Source: Symsagittifera roscoffensis
Lineage: Eukaryota; Xenacoelomorpha; Acoela; Convolutidae
NCBI RefSeq assembly: GCF_963678635.1
Contig: NC_087067.1
Coordinates: forward strand, 38,364,682 to 38,428,681
Direction of reading: 5' to 3'
Length of the DNA: 64,000 nucleotides
Below, one piece after another: positions 45,067 to 57,188 of this stretch; the stretch's first letter is position 1; the number at the start of each line of letters is the position of its first letter. Both the position numbers and the translations under genes were made by a program. Under the pieces are notes generated by a model, which ran no database searches, was not told the origin of the DNA, and saw only the letters and a list, made by a program, of their open reading frames with translations.

Positions 45067-45609
45067 AAATGAGATTACCTAATTTGAGATTACCTAAAAA
45101 TAGTGGGAGGAAAATTGTAGTTTCATTGCCTTGTTAAGAACTAACTCCTAAAAAACTGATCTAAGGTAGCATAGGAATGTTCACTTTTAGTAAATTGTTC
45201 TCCAGGAAACAGTTTTAATTGAAAACTAAATCAATCTTCTTTGCGTCTTGTTTCTTTGGAACCAAGACTCCAAATAATTAAATCTATCATTAGTTCGAAA
45301 CATGCAAAATTTTAATTTTTGCCACAAAATCAAGGCTTAAAATTATCGGAATGTGTCCTCTTAGTTTCTGTCAGAATAGTTCCAAAAGCGCTCAAAATTT
45401 TTTGAATTACGAAGCATATAAAACTTTAAATCCTCTCTAAGATTTTTAACACATTTCATTTTTTGTTTGAAACGAAAGCAAAACTAAGAATTCTTTCCGT
45501 TGCTGTACTGTTTAGGCCTAGATTTTTTATCTGTAAGTACCGGTGATTAAAAATAATCATTAAAACATATGTTCTTTCAATTATGTTTTGAGCTTCTACC
45601 GCTCCCATT

Positions 45610-46110
45610 ATTGTTCCGACTTTCGATACGAAAGTAACGGAATATTTGTGCTCGGGGTGGGTTTTTTTTTCTTCAGACAAATTTCGACTTTTTAACTAGC
45701 TATTTTTGACGGAACTTTTTAATATCATTCGAAAGGTATTGTTGTCTTGAGCTCAAATTTGAAAAGATATTTCACCTGTGATCATTTTTCGTAAAGTTAC
45801 AGGGGTTTAAAGATTGCCAATTTGCCCAATTTGTGACAATTAACGCGCGATATATTTCGCGCTATTAACGCGTTAGTGGAGAGTTAATCTGTCTCAGAAA
45901 TCGTTCCAAATTGGTTAAAAGAAGCTTATTTGCCATAAATGGTTTGTTACAAGGAGCAAAATCTATCCTTTTGTACTTTATATGGCGTGTGGGGGGATAA
46001 TTTTTTTCATTTTGTTTTGTTTCATTGAGTTTGTTAATGTTATTACTGCTCCATAAAACTTAAAAGACAGTCGGAACATTCAGGGCTTCGCCCTGATACG
46101 AGCAGTCTTG
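45610..46110 (+). mobile_element. HINE-like copy F
   Basis: Complete, 501 bp, with both subterminal inverted repeats, the 5' hairpin and the 3' stem-loop. Flanked by TT at the 3' side. Confidence 0.78.
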
Positions 46111-47669
46111 TTTCATATTCATTTACCATAAAACAGATTTTGATAAAAACAGATTAGCTGTTTTTGCTGATAAGCGCAAATTGCAACTTTGTCTCTGTAT
46201 CTGAGCAGCAATTTATCAAGGGTAAAATCAATTTTAAGCGTGGATACAAAAGTTTTGATCTTCAATCTTTTTGGAAAACGATGAAGTTGCCAGAAAAATT
46301 TAGTTTTAAATTTAGTAATCGTTTTCAAGAAGAGCCTATTGATCCCTTTGTTGCAATTTTATTAAGGACACGTATAAATTTGTTATGGAACTTTTGTTGA
46401 TGTTTATTCCACTCATTCTTGTTTTTTTTTCACTTGCAACCTAATACAATTGTCTTTTATAGAAAAAATTATCACTATTTTAGACAAAACCAAATATGTA
46501 AAAAAGCGTTCAATTTCTTATTAGATTTTATATGATTTTTAAATTTTTGATTAGGTTTTCTGAAATCAATGTGGTGTGAAAATTTGTGACACTTGATAGC
46601 AACCTGCTATCCTTGTTTTTGTTATAAACATTTTTCGATTTAAACAGTTTTCAATCATTTTCATGTTGTCTATCAGTCAAATTGTTCCATGGATGGCAAT
46701 TATATCCGAGATTTGTCGTGAACTGCTGTAACTCTCTGGCTTAGAATAAAAACTGCATTCAACTATAAGTTTAGTGATTACCCAACCCTAAGCCACGCCT
46801 CTTTTTGTTCAGGCTCGATTAGTGTTGAATGCGAAAGTTATCAGCCCGTTTAGTCACACTTAGTGGGATCTAATCACGGAAATCATAAATAAGCATCTCG
46901 ACAACTGCGGAGTAAGCGCTGGAAAAACCTCACAATTTTAGTTTAAAAGGCCAGAAGAGAAGAAATTTCGTCTCGTCTCTTACATTAAAGTAAGAAACAT
47001 CTTTAAAAAATAACGTAAAATTGTGAGTCAGAAGCGTTTTAAGTGATTGAACTCAGGAAATAAAAATCGTTTGGCCTGCGATTACTGTTTGAATAATTTA
47101 AAAATCGCCTGCAATAGGAAATAAATGTTTCTTTACAAATCTGAAAGCATTATCTTCAAATTCACTCGGCTTAGCAAATTTTCTGCGGTTTGAATTTTGT
47201 TCTCAATAAATGCGAAATGCTAGTTCAGAATTAAGCACAGTTAGTTGGTAACATATGGTTTCAGAAATTACAATAAAATCTCATTCCGCGTGAAATAGCA
47301 TTATTTAAAAAATAACACCAGAAAAAACTGCAGTATGAAAAAATGCTGTATTAAATTATCTGTGAGCAACTTCAGTAAATGAAACAATTTTATCAACATG
47401 AATGATTTATTTTCTTTTTCAAGATACCATTAAATTGATTTACATTACTATTTATAGTCTCGATAATTTTACAATAATCGTACTTAACATCATTTTGATT
47501 AATTTTATCAAAAAAGTGGGTTTTTTTGAATTTTTTTGTACTTTCATATTCTACGCGGACTGACTTAATTTTTCCGAAATAATAATTTCCTTAATTTTGA
47601 ATTAACTTTGTTAAAGAAAATCGAGGAAAGTGGCGTTATCGTTGTCGTAATTCTTTGATTATCACTAAG
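46111..47669. other. No gene supported
   Basis: AT-rich; contains a phrase near 46165-46195 (GCGCAAATTGCAACTTTGTCTC) related to the motif in SF1 intron 9. Earlier exons of the kinase gene could hide here, but I see no convincing extracellular exon. Confidence 0.5.
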
Positions 47670-47817
47670 CTGAAAATGAGCTGCAGTTTTGACACGTGTA
47701 AAGTGGGAGTCTGTTCAGTCGAGTCTGGTTCTCCGCAGTGCACCTGTTTCACTGGCTTCTCTGGCGACTTTTGCGACCAGAAGATAGACAACTGCCAGAA
47801 TAGCACATGCCCAGAAG
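47670..47817 (+). CDS. Kinase gene: EGF exon
   Basis: Encodes SCSFDTCKVGVC through FCDQKIDNC and STCPE, ending phase 1 at GTCAAT. The acceptor may be the AG at 47668-47669 or 47679-47680; the pyrimidine tract is weak, so the start is tentative. Confidence 0.75.
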
Positions 47818-50800
47818 GTCAATCTTGACTCCTTTTTTGATTTCAGCGCGGCCGGAAGCTCAAATTTTACATAAACATTGGTTATTTTCTCCCATACGGC
47901 CCAACAATAGAATGAAGCTGATCAAATCTACGGTGCTTTCAAATTTCGACTTTTTAAAAGTTTAAACGATCAGGTTTGAAGCAATATAGCTTCCAATTTT
48001 CATAAACAAACTTGAATCACACCAAAATTGGTCCGCATAGCTGAGCTGAAAACACCCTTAATTTTGTACTATTTGTCGTAAATTGAGAGTTAATTTCCAA
48101 CAGTAAAACTTATCTTCATTTCTGGTATTTTACAATCAGAGCTCAAATACAGGGTGTTTTCGAAAAATGTTTTTTATAAATCATCTTTCATTTCACAAGT
48201 ATTTGGGTTTTTCATGAAGTGATTTTTTTTTGCAGTAGGCAGTAAAAATTCGCCGAATTCTGATGATATAATTCAATGAGTTGGATTGTTGTTCCGACTT
48301 TCGAAGAAAACGGAATATTTATTCTCAGCGTGGTTTTTTTGTTCCGACTTTCGAAAAAAACTGAATATTTATGCTCGGTGTGGTTTTTTTCATTCAGTCA
48401 ATTTTCACCGGTCGAAATAATAATTTTCAACGAAAATTTTTTATACGAGTTTATTCATAATGCTGAGAGCGTAACGCGAATTATTTATGCGTGGCGAATT
48501 ATCCCGCATAACCAAATCGTTCTGAATATAATTGAGGCTAGCTAATTGGTCGTTTTAATATCGTACGACTCAAAACTTTACACTTTGATATTGTCCAAAA
48601 TGAATAAGTTTTCAATATTTTTACCCAAAAACTATTCGATATGAATTAAGGACAGTCGGAACATTCAGGGTTTTGCCCTGATATACGAGCAGTCTTGTTT
48701 TATTCAGTCAATTTTTCAATTTTTGCCGATCGAAATGATAGTTTTCAACATAAGTTTTTATACCCCATTGAAGATATCGATTTCTTAAACTCAAAATTAA
48801 AAAGATGTTTCACCTCCAATTATGTTTTGTAAAATTCAGGGGGTTTGAAATTTGCCAAATTGGCCATGTTCTGGACTAAATAATGCGCACTTTGAAGAAT
48901 TTATTCATTGCATAATGCTGAGAGCGTAACGCGAATTATTTATGTGTGGCGATTTATCCCGCACAACGGACTTGTTCCAAATTAAATTGAGTCTGCTAGC
49001 TAATCAGATCGGTCGTATTAAATTTGTACGACTCAGTATTTCACACTTCGATAGGCTTTCAATATTTTTTTCCCCAAAAACTATTCGATATGAATTAAGG
49101 GACAGTCGGAAGATTCAGGGCTTTGCCTTGATATACGAGCAGTCTTGTTTTTTGTTTATGCATGTTTCGGCAATTTGATGAAATTTCGCTGCATTTTCTG
49201 CTGAATTAAAACAACCGGATAAAATGAACGAAAACAGTTTAAACTCATTTTCCTCAAATTCGGTTATATTTGGCCGAAAAAAAATGATGAGGACAAAAAA
49301 TGCTTCAAGATTTACCAGCTTTTTTTTGGTGCATTTTTTTTTGAAATTTTCAGCCAAAATTACTCCCATAAAACTTCGTTTGGGTCATTTCGTTTGGTTT
49401 TAAATTAGGGAGGTAAAAAAGGGTCACTCATAGTAATTCTTACAATTTTGTACCCTGTTTACTTCCCTGATTTAGTTGACCCGTTTTTGGGTGTAATTTT
49501 GGTTCAAAGTTTTGCAAAAAATGCACTGCAAAAAAGCTGGTATATTTCTATGCATTTTTTTTTCGTTTTTCGGGCAAATATAACCAAATTTGAAAAAAAT
49601 GAGTTTAAAAATTATGTTTTAACGTTTTAGTTCAATTATCTGGTTGTTTTAAATCAGCACTATATTAACTTGTTCAGGACAAAGCGCAGTGAAAATTCAT
49701 TACCCTGTTCGTCGGCCAAAAAAGACGACATTAAATTAGTCCGACGTTGTGGGGGAAAGTACGAGCTTTATTAGCATGAATGTCTCATCATGAGCTAAGT
49801 GGTTGATGGTGCTCCATACGGTTTGAAAGGCCAGAGTGAAGATTCATTTCCCTATACTAAGCAATCTGAGATTATGTGTAGTTCGTAATCAAGGTCCACA
49901 AATCTGGATTTACTTTTATTTGTATGTTCTAGGTACCAGATGTCAGGACCTTATTGCAACATACAACTGTGTTCAAATGGAAATAGTGCCTTCAGCTGTA
50001 AAAAGTGGAGATGAAAGCGAAGTACAAGCGTGGGTATTTGCTCTATTAGGACTAGGAACCATTCTAGGCTGTATTTTATGGCTCCTTGTCTATATCAAAT
50101 TCAGCGGCGGTTCACTTCGAGACAAAAAGCCTTTCCCTCGTAAGAAAAATCTGAAGAAACTCAAGAAAGGTATCAATTGGGAACAGTACGAGAAATCTAA
50201 ACAAGCCGAACGATTGGCGAAGATTAATTTGTTAAACAAACGCTGGCTCATTCCCAACGAGGAGTTTCAAATAAGATCTACTCTGGACGCCGGGGAGTTT
50301 GCTTCTGTTCACGCTGGACTTTGGACTCCAAGCGGAGGTCGCCAGATTGCACTTAAACGTGCGAGGGATCCAGAGAACCTCCTGGTAGTCGAGGAGTTGC
50401 AAAATGAGTTCGAGATCCTAGCAGAACTCACTGGTCATCAGAATGTTATCGAGCTCCTCGGAATTACGCAAATAGAGGGTAATTTGAATATAGTTTTCCC
50501 ACTGTACCATAGAGGGAATCTGCAAACGGTTCTTTTGGAACTCAGGGATTCGGGCCACCCAGACGAGGATCTGGAAGCTGAGTCGAGACAGAATTTGGCC
50601 CACATACAGGTTAAACACTACTCATTTGGATGTCTTAGCAATTACTACATGAAAAGTTATTATGGTGTTGGGCCAACCAAAGAGGTGCATGTGATATAAA
50701 AAAACCTGACAAAATTAATAGATTACGTACAGTTAGTACTCTAAAATCAATTATAAATAGCCCTATATATGCTTAAATGACTGCAGGGGCGGATCTAGGA

Positions 50801-53696
50801 TTTTCTCGAGGGGGGCGGATTTTCAAAAGTTTTTCGGAAGTTTGCTCGACCTTTTTTCAGGTCGACCAAATTGATTTTCCGAGCGCTCCCAGGATACTAT
50901 AAAGACCCTATTTTGACCAAAAATTTAGAGGCAAATTTTAGATAAAATTTGCTCCAGGCAAATTTTAGATAAAAATCGGCCAAAAATGCCGTTTTCGGCC
51001 TCCCCTAAATTAAAATTCGCTCCCCTCAATAATGCGCTCCCCTAAATCCGCCCCTGAACGACTAATTTAATTACCATAAGTTTTCGATAATTAGATATCT
51101 CCTTGGTCTAATTTTTGCTGCAACAGGTGATCAGATTCTTTTTTTTCAGCGAAATGGGGAGCAACTGGTCATTTTTGCATTGGATGTCGCTCGCGGAATG
51201 CGACATGTCGCTTCGAACGGTTATGTACTCCGAGACCTCGCAGCCCGCAACGTCCTCGTCGACAACCAAGGACGATGTCGAATCTGTGACTTCGGAATGG
51301 CAAAATCAACGATCCCGATTCCGGGTGAAAAGGCGGTGGAAATGAGCGCTTCTGCCCACCAACTTCCAATTTTATGGCGCTGGATGGCACCTGAAAGTGT
51401 CTCGGATAACACCTTCAGGTAAGTTTGGCAAATCACAGGTCAACTTTTTGATGCAGATGAGTTAAAGTCAAATAACACCCCCCCCCATCCTATGATACTT
51501 ATCTCGGCTAAAACAAGTCTCGGCTAAAACAAGCAACTAGTCTCGGCTAAAACAAGGATTAAGTTTGCCTGAAAATTAGACCGCAATTGCATTTCCCCTT
51601 TTGCAAAAACGAAAGCTCTCTCGAAATGCAACAGCAAAGTAATTAATTAGATTTTGATTTAGTAAATCAAACAAATATTCACGGTTGCTGTAGATCAGAA
51701 ACGACTCCGTTAATCGTTACTAGGCATTAAAAAAGTTAAAGAAAATACGACGATGAAAGATGAATTATATAGCAAACCCGCATTTTCTCTCTGCCCTATA
51801 GGCTGTCATATCGTATGACTCTCAGCCAGCTGAAGTTTCTCCGAGGAACCTGATTGTGAGTGGGTAAGAACGCATCCTAGACAACAGTTGCTTCCCACTC
51901 ACTTCGTGGAGTGGTCGAAATAATAAAACTTATTTGTTCAAGTCAAATACATGTAGCAGCCTTTCCAGCAGTTTCAAAAACACTCAACCATTCAAGCGTA
52001 TTAACTTGACTCTAGATCTCGTAAGTCTGTCGAAAAAAAGGTATTCTTGACTTTCTGTTTACTAGATGCAAAATTTGTAAATAGTTACCAACACAATCTA
52101 AAATAGTTTTCTAAGAAAAGTGTCTAAAATACAACAATTCATGATAGAAAAAATTAACTGGCATGCAGAAACATGAATAATTTTGTTGCCATTTTTTGTC
52201 CTATGTTTCATTTTTGTATAAATTCATAAAAAAGTTAGTACTCAATATTATGTTTTCAGCGGCACTTAAACAGGTTGAATTACCTTTTGCGCTTGCTCAA
52301 GTTGCTGCTCTTCCTTGATATTCATTAATGAATTGAATTGAAGTATTTAGTGAGAATATATACGTATACAATATTTAACTCACAAGGATCGCACACGAGC
52401 CCTGAGGCTCATCGAGGCGAGACCCTGGAAAACCAAAAAAAAAACACGAGGATCAATATACCCGGGTTGACCAAAAATGCTGATCATACAATTTTCACAT
52501 ATGGAAAATGCTACTCATACACTTTTCATGCAACTCCATAAGTACAGAAAAATGCCTGAAACGTCTATGATTATTGATTTTTCATATATGGAAATTGTAT
52601 GACTAGCATTTTTCCATAAACCAAAAATATTGATTTTTTACATTTTAATTTCTCACAAGTGACAATAACCTTGATTACTCATACTAGAGTAACCAAAGTT
52701 TTGACCGTCTCGCAATATAAATGCATTGCAAACGGCCTGAAATGTCTTAAGTCTGCCTTTCACAAATAATATAACGAAATTAGTGTATCCAGGACTACGT
52801 TATGCACACCAAAAAATTAAATTTTGCGTGAAAAATTTTTTTTTGAAAAATGTTTGTTTGAGTACAAAATTCGGCTTGCGGTTAAAAAACAACACAAAAA
52901 AATTTTTTGGGGCAATTTTAGATTTACTTTTGTTGTAGCCATGAAAAAAATGCTAGTCATACAATTTCTATATATGACAAAAAGTTTTTCTTTTGACAAA
53001 AATTTTCTTTAACAAAAAATTTTTCTTTTTTATTTAGTACCATACACTGAATTTTATGCCAAAACAAGAAACAAGTCCTTTAAAAATTCGATGAAACCAT
53101 TTTAGCAAATTGTATGAAATTTCATGACAAGTATTTTTTCATTGACTTAGTTTTTGGAATCGTATGACTAGCAATTTTGGTCTATGGAGGTCAACCCAGG
53201 TACGATTGCGAAAAATGGTTTCACGTAAATCAGAATTAGCTATCAGGAAACAGTTCTTAATTGTATACCTGTACTTATAAAATTCGCTAGTCTTTACTTA
53301 ATGATGCATTCTTTTTTGGAGTAATTCCTAATTTGAAACATTTTTTAAAATTGTTTTGTGACTGTTCTCATTTTCAGTACGAAAACAGACGTGTGGCAAT
53401 TTGGAATTGTCATGTGGGAAATTGTCACCCTTGGGGGACTGCCTTATCCCAATCATTCCAATGTCGATGTGCTGACTAAATGTGTGACTAACTCATCCTA
53501 CAAGATGCCCAAACCTCTTCACTGTTCGAACGAATGGTACACGGTCATGACTGGATGCTGGAACCGACCAGGGATCCGGCCATCGTTCCAAACACTCTAC
53601 AAAGATCTGAAGGCAATCAAGAAGTCTGGCAAAGGTGTTCCACAGTTGGAAAAGTACACGCCTGATAAATACGTTACTGTCAGTCCGCCGGAATGA
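47670..53696 (+). CDS. EGF-domain receptor tyrosine kinase, last four exons
   Basis: Exons 47670-47817 (start uncertain), 49933-50609, 51150-51418 and 53378-53696 total 471 in-frame codons with stop. The first encodes a six-cysteine EGF module (C-x4-C-x4-C-x8-C-x-C-x8-C) and begins a second, which lacks its last two cysteines. A transmembrane helix (WVFALLGLGTILGCILWLLV) follows, then a basic juxtamembrane stretch and a kinase domain. Seen: IALK lysine, LRDLAARN catalytic loop, DFG, WMAPE, DVWQFGIVMWE and GCW. Unusual: the Gly loop is LDAGEFASV, HRD is LRD, and no tyrosine lies between DFG and APE. A short tail ends KYVTVSPPE. The signal peptide and remaining ectodomain lie upstream or outside. 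Subfamily unresolved; Tie-like EGF/kinase pairing is one option. Confidence 0.9.
48285..48697 (+). mobile_element. HINE-like copy G1
   Basis: In the kinase intron. The 5' end phrase GTTCCGACTTTCGA occurs twice (48291 and 48341). 3' stem-loop CAGGGTTTTGCCCTG and end GAGCAGTCTTG. More diverged than copies A-F. Confidence 0.65.
48698..49147 (+). mobile_element. HINE-like copy G2 (5' truncated)
   Basis: Directly follows G1 and ends with GACAGTCGGAAGATTCAGGG, a stem-loop and GAGCAGTCTTG. Tandem end-to-end arrangement. Confidence 0.65.
49199..49659. mobile_element. Fold-back element (long inverted repeat)
   Basis: Left arm 49199-49425 and right arm 49444-49659 are imperfect reverse complements over ~220 bp, with a spacer of about 20 bp. 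The ends TGCTGAATTAAAACAACC and GGTTGTTTTAAATCAGCA pair. No ORF. A transcript through this intron would fold into a long hairpin. Fold-back transposon or inverted duplication. Confidence 0.8.
49933..50609 (+). CDS. Kinase gene: transmembrane and N-lobe exon
   Basis: Starts after TGTTCTAG. Encodes the end of the second EGF, the membrane helix, a Lys/Arg-rich juxtamembrane region, the altered Gly loop, the ALK lysine, the alpha-C region (LQNEFEILAEL) and the hinge. Donor after CACATACAG. Confidence 0.9.
50784..51056. mobile_element. hAT-like MITE in kinase intron
   Basis: Terminal inverted repeats CAGGGGCGGATCTAGGA and (reversed) CAGGGGCGGATTTAGGG; 273 bp. Flanking octamers AATGACTG and AACGACTA match at 6 of 8 positions, consistent with a decayed 8-bp target duplication as made by hAT transposases. 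Confidence 0.75.
51150..51418 (+). CDS. Kinase gene: catalytic-loop exon
   Basis: Phase 0 start after TTTTTTTCAG. Encodes LRDLAARNVLVD, CDFGMAKS, an activation segment without tyrosine, and WRWMAPES. Donor GTAAGT, phase 2. Confidence 0.92.
52461..53200. mobile_element. TA-flanked MITE (Tc1/mariner-type)
   Basis: Ends CCCGGGTTGACC and GGTCAACCCAGG are inverted repeats, with TA on both sides (52459-52460, 53201-53202). The inverted similarity continues inward (ATGCTRATCATACAATTT). 740 bp, no transposase. Lies in the last kinase intron. Confidence 0.75.
53378..53696 (+). CDS. Kinase gene: C-lobe exon
   Basis: Encodes TKTDVWQFGIVMWEIVTLGG, PYPN, GCWNRPGIRPSF and the tail, ending TGA at 53694-53696. 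Confidence 0.93.
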
Positions 53697-54567
53697 AGTG
53701 GAAATCTTTTAAATCCAACTGAAGCTCTGATCAAATACTAAAAAACAGCTGTTAAATTTAGTTGGAATGAAATCGATATGATTGGTTTTGGTATTGTGGA
53801 TCACGGAAAATCAGATTTAGTTTAAATATATTTTAAAAAGTATAAGAAGTTGGCACCCTTTATGAAAAGTATAAACTGAATCACGGGTCAGCAAAGTCAC
53901 CAGCGATAAAAATTGCTTTGGACAGGCAAGGGTCGACAAAGGCAAGGGTCGACAAAGTTTTTTTCTTTGTTTTTTCACTCGGCTGATATTTTGATATATG
54001 GTTGATGAAAACTACTAAAAATGAAAACCCTTTGTTTTGAAGATTTTTTTCAACCTTCTTGCTTTTTACGGAATACCGCTATTTGCCTCAACAATCGAAA
54101 CTTTGGATTCTTAATCTTATGTTAAACCAATTATTTTCACAAACAATAAAGGGAGTGTAAAATTTGAAAATGTTACTCGGGACGTTTTTAATGATTGAGG
54201 CTTTCTCTTCATATGGTGCTTAAGCATCAGACAAATAAAGAAATATTTCAATCAAAGCCCAAGAAATGCTAATCAGCTTTAGACAACCAAAAATTGAGAA
54301 AAATTTAGACGTAACTATTGCGGTTTGTGAGTAGACTTAAAGAAAGCAGCTGTGTTGATATGAAATTTGTTTCAGTCTTTTGGCATAAGTACTTTTGCTT
54401 TTATCGAAGCAAGATAGCCAGCATGCATGATTAAAAAAATCAGTTTGAGTTCAGTTTTTTATGCTCTTCTATATCACTGAATATAGAGAAAAATTTGATA
54501 TTTGGTTTTGCACAGAGAAGGAAACTACATTTTTCGCAGAATTGTTGTATGATTTAATAGCTAACGA
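53697..54567. other. 3' region of kinase gene, no further gene
   Basis: Probable 3' UTR at first; AATAAA occurs near 54146. A 17-bp phrase AGGCAAGGGTCGACAAA is doubled near 53926-53958. Nothing else is recognised. Confidence 0.5.
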
Positions 54568-54572
54568 TGCCT

Positions 54573-57188
54573 TATGTTGCGACTTTGCTCGACCCAAAAC
54601 AGATTAGTGTCTTCAGAGTCTTCTTTATTCAGCTTTTTGTTAAGAATTTCAATAAAGATGACCAAACTTGCTCAAAATTTCTACTTAATTTGTTCCAGAA
54701 TTGGAAAAAATGACCAAGAGAAAAAAACTAATAAAAAAAAACTGAAAAAATCATTGAAAAAAAAACAAAAAGGTATTGTTCAGGAACAACTAGCAGAAGC
54801 AACAAAAGTCATATGAACGCCCTCTTGTTAGTTAAATTGCCCTTTAGGCTTCTCTAGGAAAATTAGATCACAGTTAGGACATAAAACCTAACAGTTTTCC
54901 TCAAAAATGAACAACAAACGAAAAAAAAAGAAAAAAAAATCAACGGAAATTATTTGAAAGCAAGTTTCGAAAAATAATGTTTGATTTTTCTACGTTATTT
55001 TTAAATGTTCTTTTAAAAATGATTGTCACCCAAGTGTTCTTTGAAGCTTAAAAATTTTGTCTTCGCGTGATGAAAACTTGCTTTTCGATATATGAAAAAA
55101 ATAGGCTACTTTCAAGACGGTAAAGCGAGCGAGCAGGCCCTTTAAGACCTACTCACTAGAAAACTGACTCAATCTGAAACTTTTCGGCTCAGTTTTTTAT
55201 CTATAGAGACAGGTTCTCAAACTTCGAGCTGGTTTCAATCACGTCCGAGAATTTTTCAAAAAAGTATGTTCCCCGAACTATCCCAATGATTATTCGTGAT
55301 AAAGATTTTTACTTGAAAAAAAAGAAAAAAATTAGAATACATCCATAGACAACAATACTCCTTGCTTTAAATAGTCGCAAACGAACCGTATTGTCTTTCA
55401 ACCTTTACTAAAATAAAACCAAGAACGCTTTCTAGAAGAAAAACCTATCATGATTTGTCATTGTTTCTCGGAAAAACACCTGTTTTTTTTTGAAAATTTT
55501 GATGTCTGACACAATCTATTTTAAACAAACGAGTCACTGCAAACAGTTCACATCAAGTTCATCATGATCTACGATCTGGAAAATTTGGATTCTTTTTTTT
55601 TTCAAATTTGGTGTTTATTTCCAAAAAAGCGCTAGTCATGCAATTTTCATATATGGAAATTGTATGACAAGTGTTTTTTTTTCAAAAAACGAAAATAAAA
55701 AAAAAGTCAAAGTTTCAGTTGTAGCAGCCCAAAAAACGCCTAAATGTTTTGCCAGCAGTCGAATTGATTGTTCAAAGCGTTTTTTTTTTTTCAAAAAACA
55801 ATTTTTTTTAAATGCTAATCATACAATTTCTATGTATGGAAATTGTATGATTAGCTTTTTTTCATACCATTTTTTTTACTTTTTTTAATGAAGAGATACC
55901 AATTTCGATACCATAACAACAATAAAATACCTTTGCAATTCGATAAAATTCATTATGCAAAAATGTATGAAAATTCTATGACTAGCATTTTTCCATAGAC
56001 TAAGTGTATGAAATTGTATGATTAGCATTTTCGGTTTATGGAGGTCATCCCGGGTATGTTGCGACTTTGCACGACCCAAAACAGATTTTGGTCTTCAGAG
56101 TCTTCTTTATTCAGTTTTTTGTTACGAATTTCAATAAAGATGACCAAAATTGCTCAAAGTTTTTCCTAAATTTGTTTCAGAATTGGAAAAAATGACCAGG
56201 AGAAAAAAACTGATAAAAAAAACTGAAAAAATCATTGAAAAAAAAACAAAAAGGTATTGTTCAGGAACAACTAGCAGAAGCAACAAAAGTCATATGAACG
56301 CCCTCTTGTTAGTTAAATTGCCCTTTAGGCTTCTCTAGGAAAATTAGATCACAGTTAGCATATAAAACCTAACAGTTTTTCTCAAAAAATGAACAACAAA
56401 CGAAAAAAAAAAGGAAAAAAAATCATCGGAAATCATTTGAAAACAAATTTCGAAAAATAAATTTTGATTTTTTTTGTTATTTTTAAATGTTCTTTTAAAA
56501 ATAATTGTCAACCTAGTGTTCTTTGAAGCTTAAAAATTTTGTCTTCACGTGATGAAAACTTGCTTTTCAATATATGAAAAAAATAGGCTACTTTCAAGCA
56601 GGTAAAGCGAGTGGGCAGGCCCTTTAAGACCTACTCACCAGAAAACAGACTCAATCTGAAACTTTCCGGCTCAGTTTTTTCTCAATAGAGACAGGTTCTC
56701 AAACTTCGAGCTGGTTTGAATCACGTCCGAGAAGTTTTCAAAAAGTATGTTCCCCGAACCATCCCAATGAATATTCGTGATACAAGATTTTTACTTGAAA
56801 AAAAGGAAAAAATTAAAATACATCCATAGGCAACAATACTCCTTGCTTTGAATGGTCGCAAACGAACCGTATTGTCTTTCAACCTTCGCTAAAATAAAAA
56901 CAAGAACGCTTTCTAGAAGAAAAACATATCATGATTTGTCATTGTTTCTCAGAAAAACACTTGTATATATGGAAATTGTATGATTAGCTTTTTTTCATAC
57001 CAATTTTTTTTACTTTTTTTTATGAAGAGATACCAATTTCGATACCAAAACAACAATAAAATACCTTTGAAATTCGATTAAATTCATTTTGCAAAAATGT
57101 ATGAAAATTCTATGACTAGCCTTTTTCCATAGACTAAGTGTATGAAATTGTATGATTAGCATTTTCGGTTTATGGAGGTCATCCCGGG
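54573..57188 (+). repeat. Tandem duplication of a ~1.48 kb block
   Basis: TATGTTGCGACTTTGC and the following sequence start at 54573 and again at 56055. Unit 1 is 54573-56054. Unit 2, 56055-57188, has lost about 350 bp. Both end in the right end of the TA-flanked MITE (TCATCCCGGG). Lysine-rich open stretches (54574-54816, 56150-56338) come from A-runs and are not convincing genes. Confidence 0.85.
55620..56054. mobile_element. MITE relic, related to 52461-53200
   Basis: The right end, ATGGAGGTCATCCCGGG followed by TA, is intact, and internal ATTTTCATATATGGAAATTG phrases match. The left terminus is lost. A shorter copy ends at 57188. Confidence 0.6.

Noticed and set aside
54574-56338. Lysine-rich ORFs in the 54-57 kb duplication as a gene
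   Set aside because: They arise from A-runs, differ between the two units, and have no recognisable domain.
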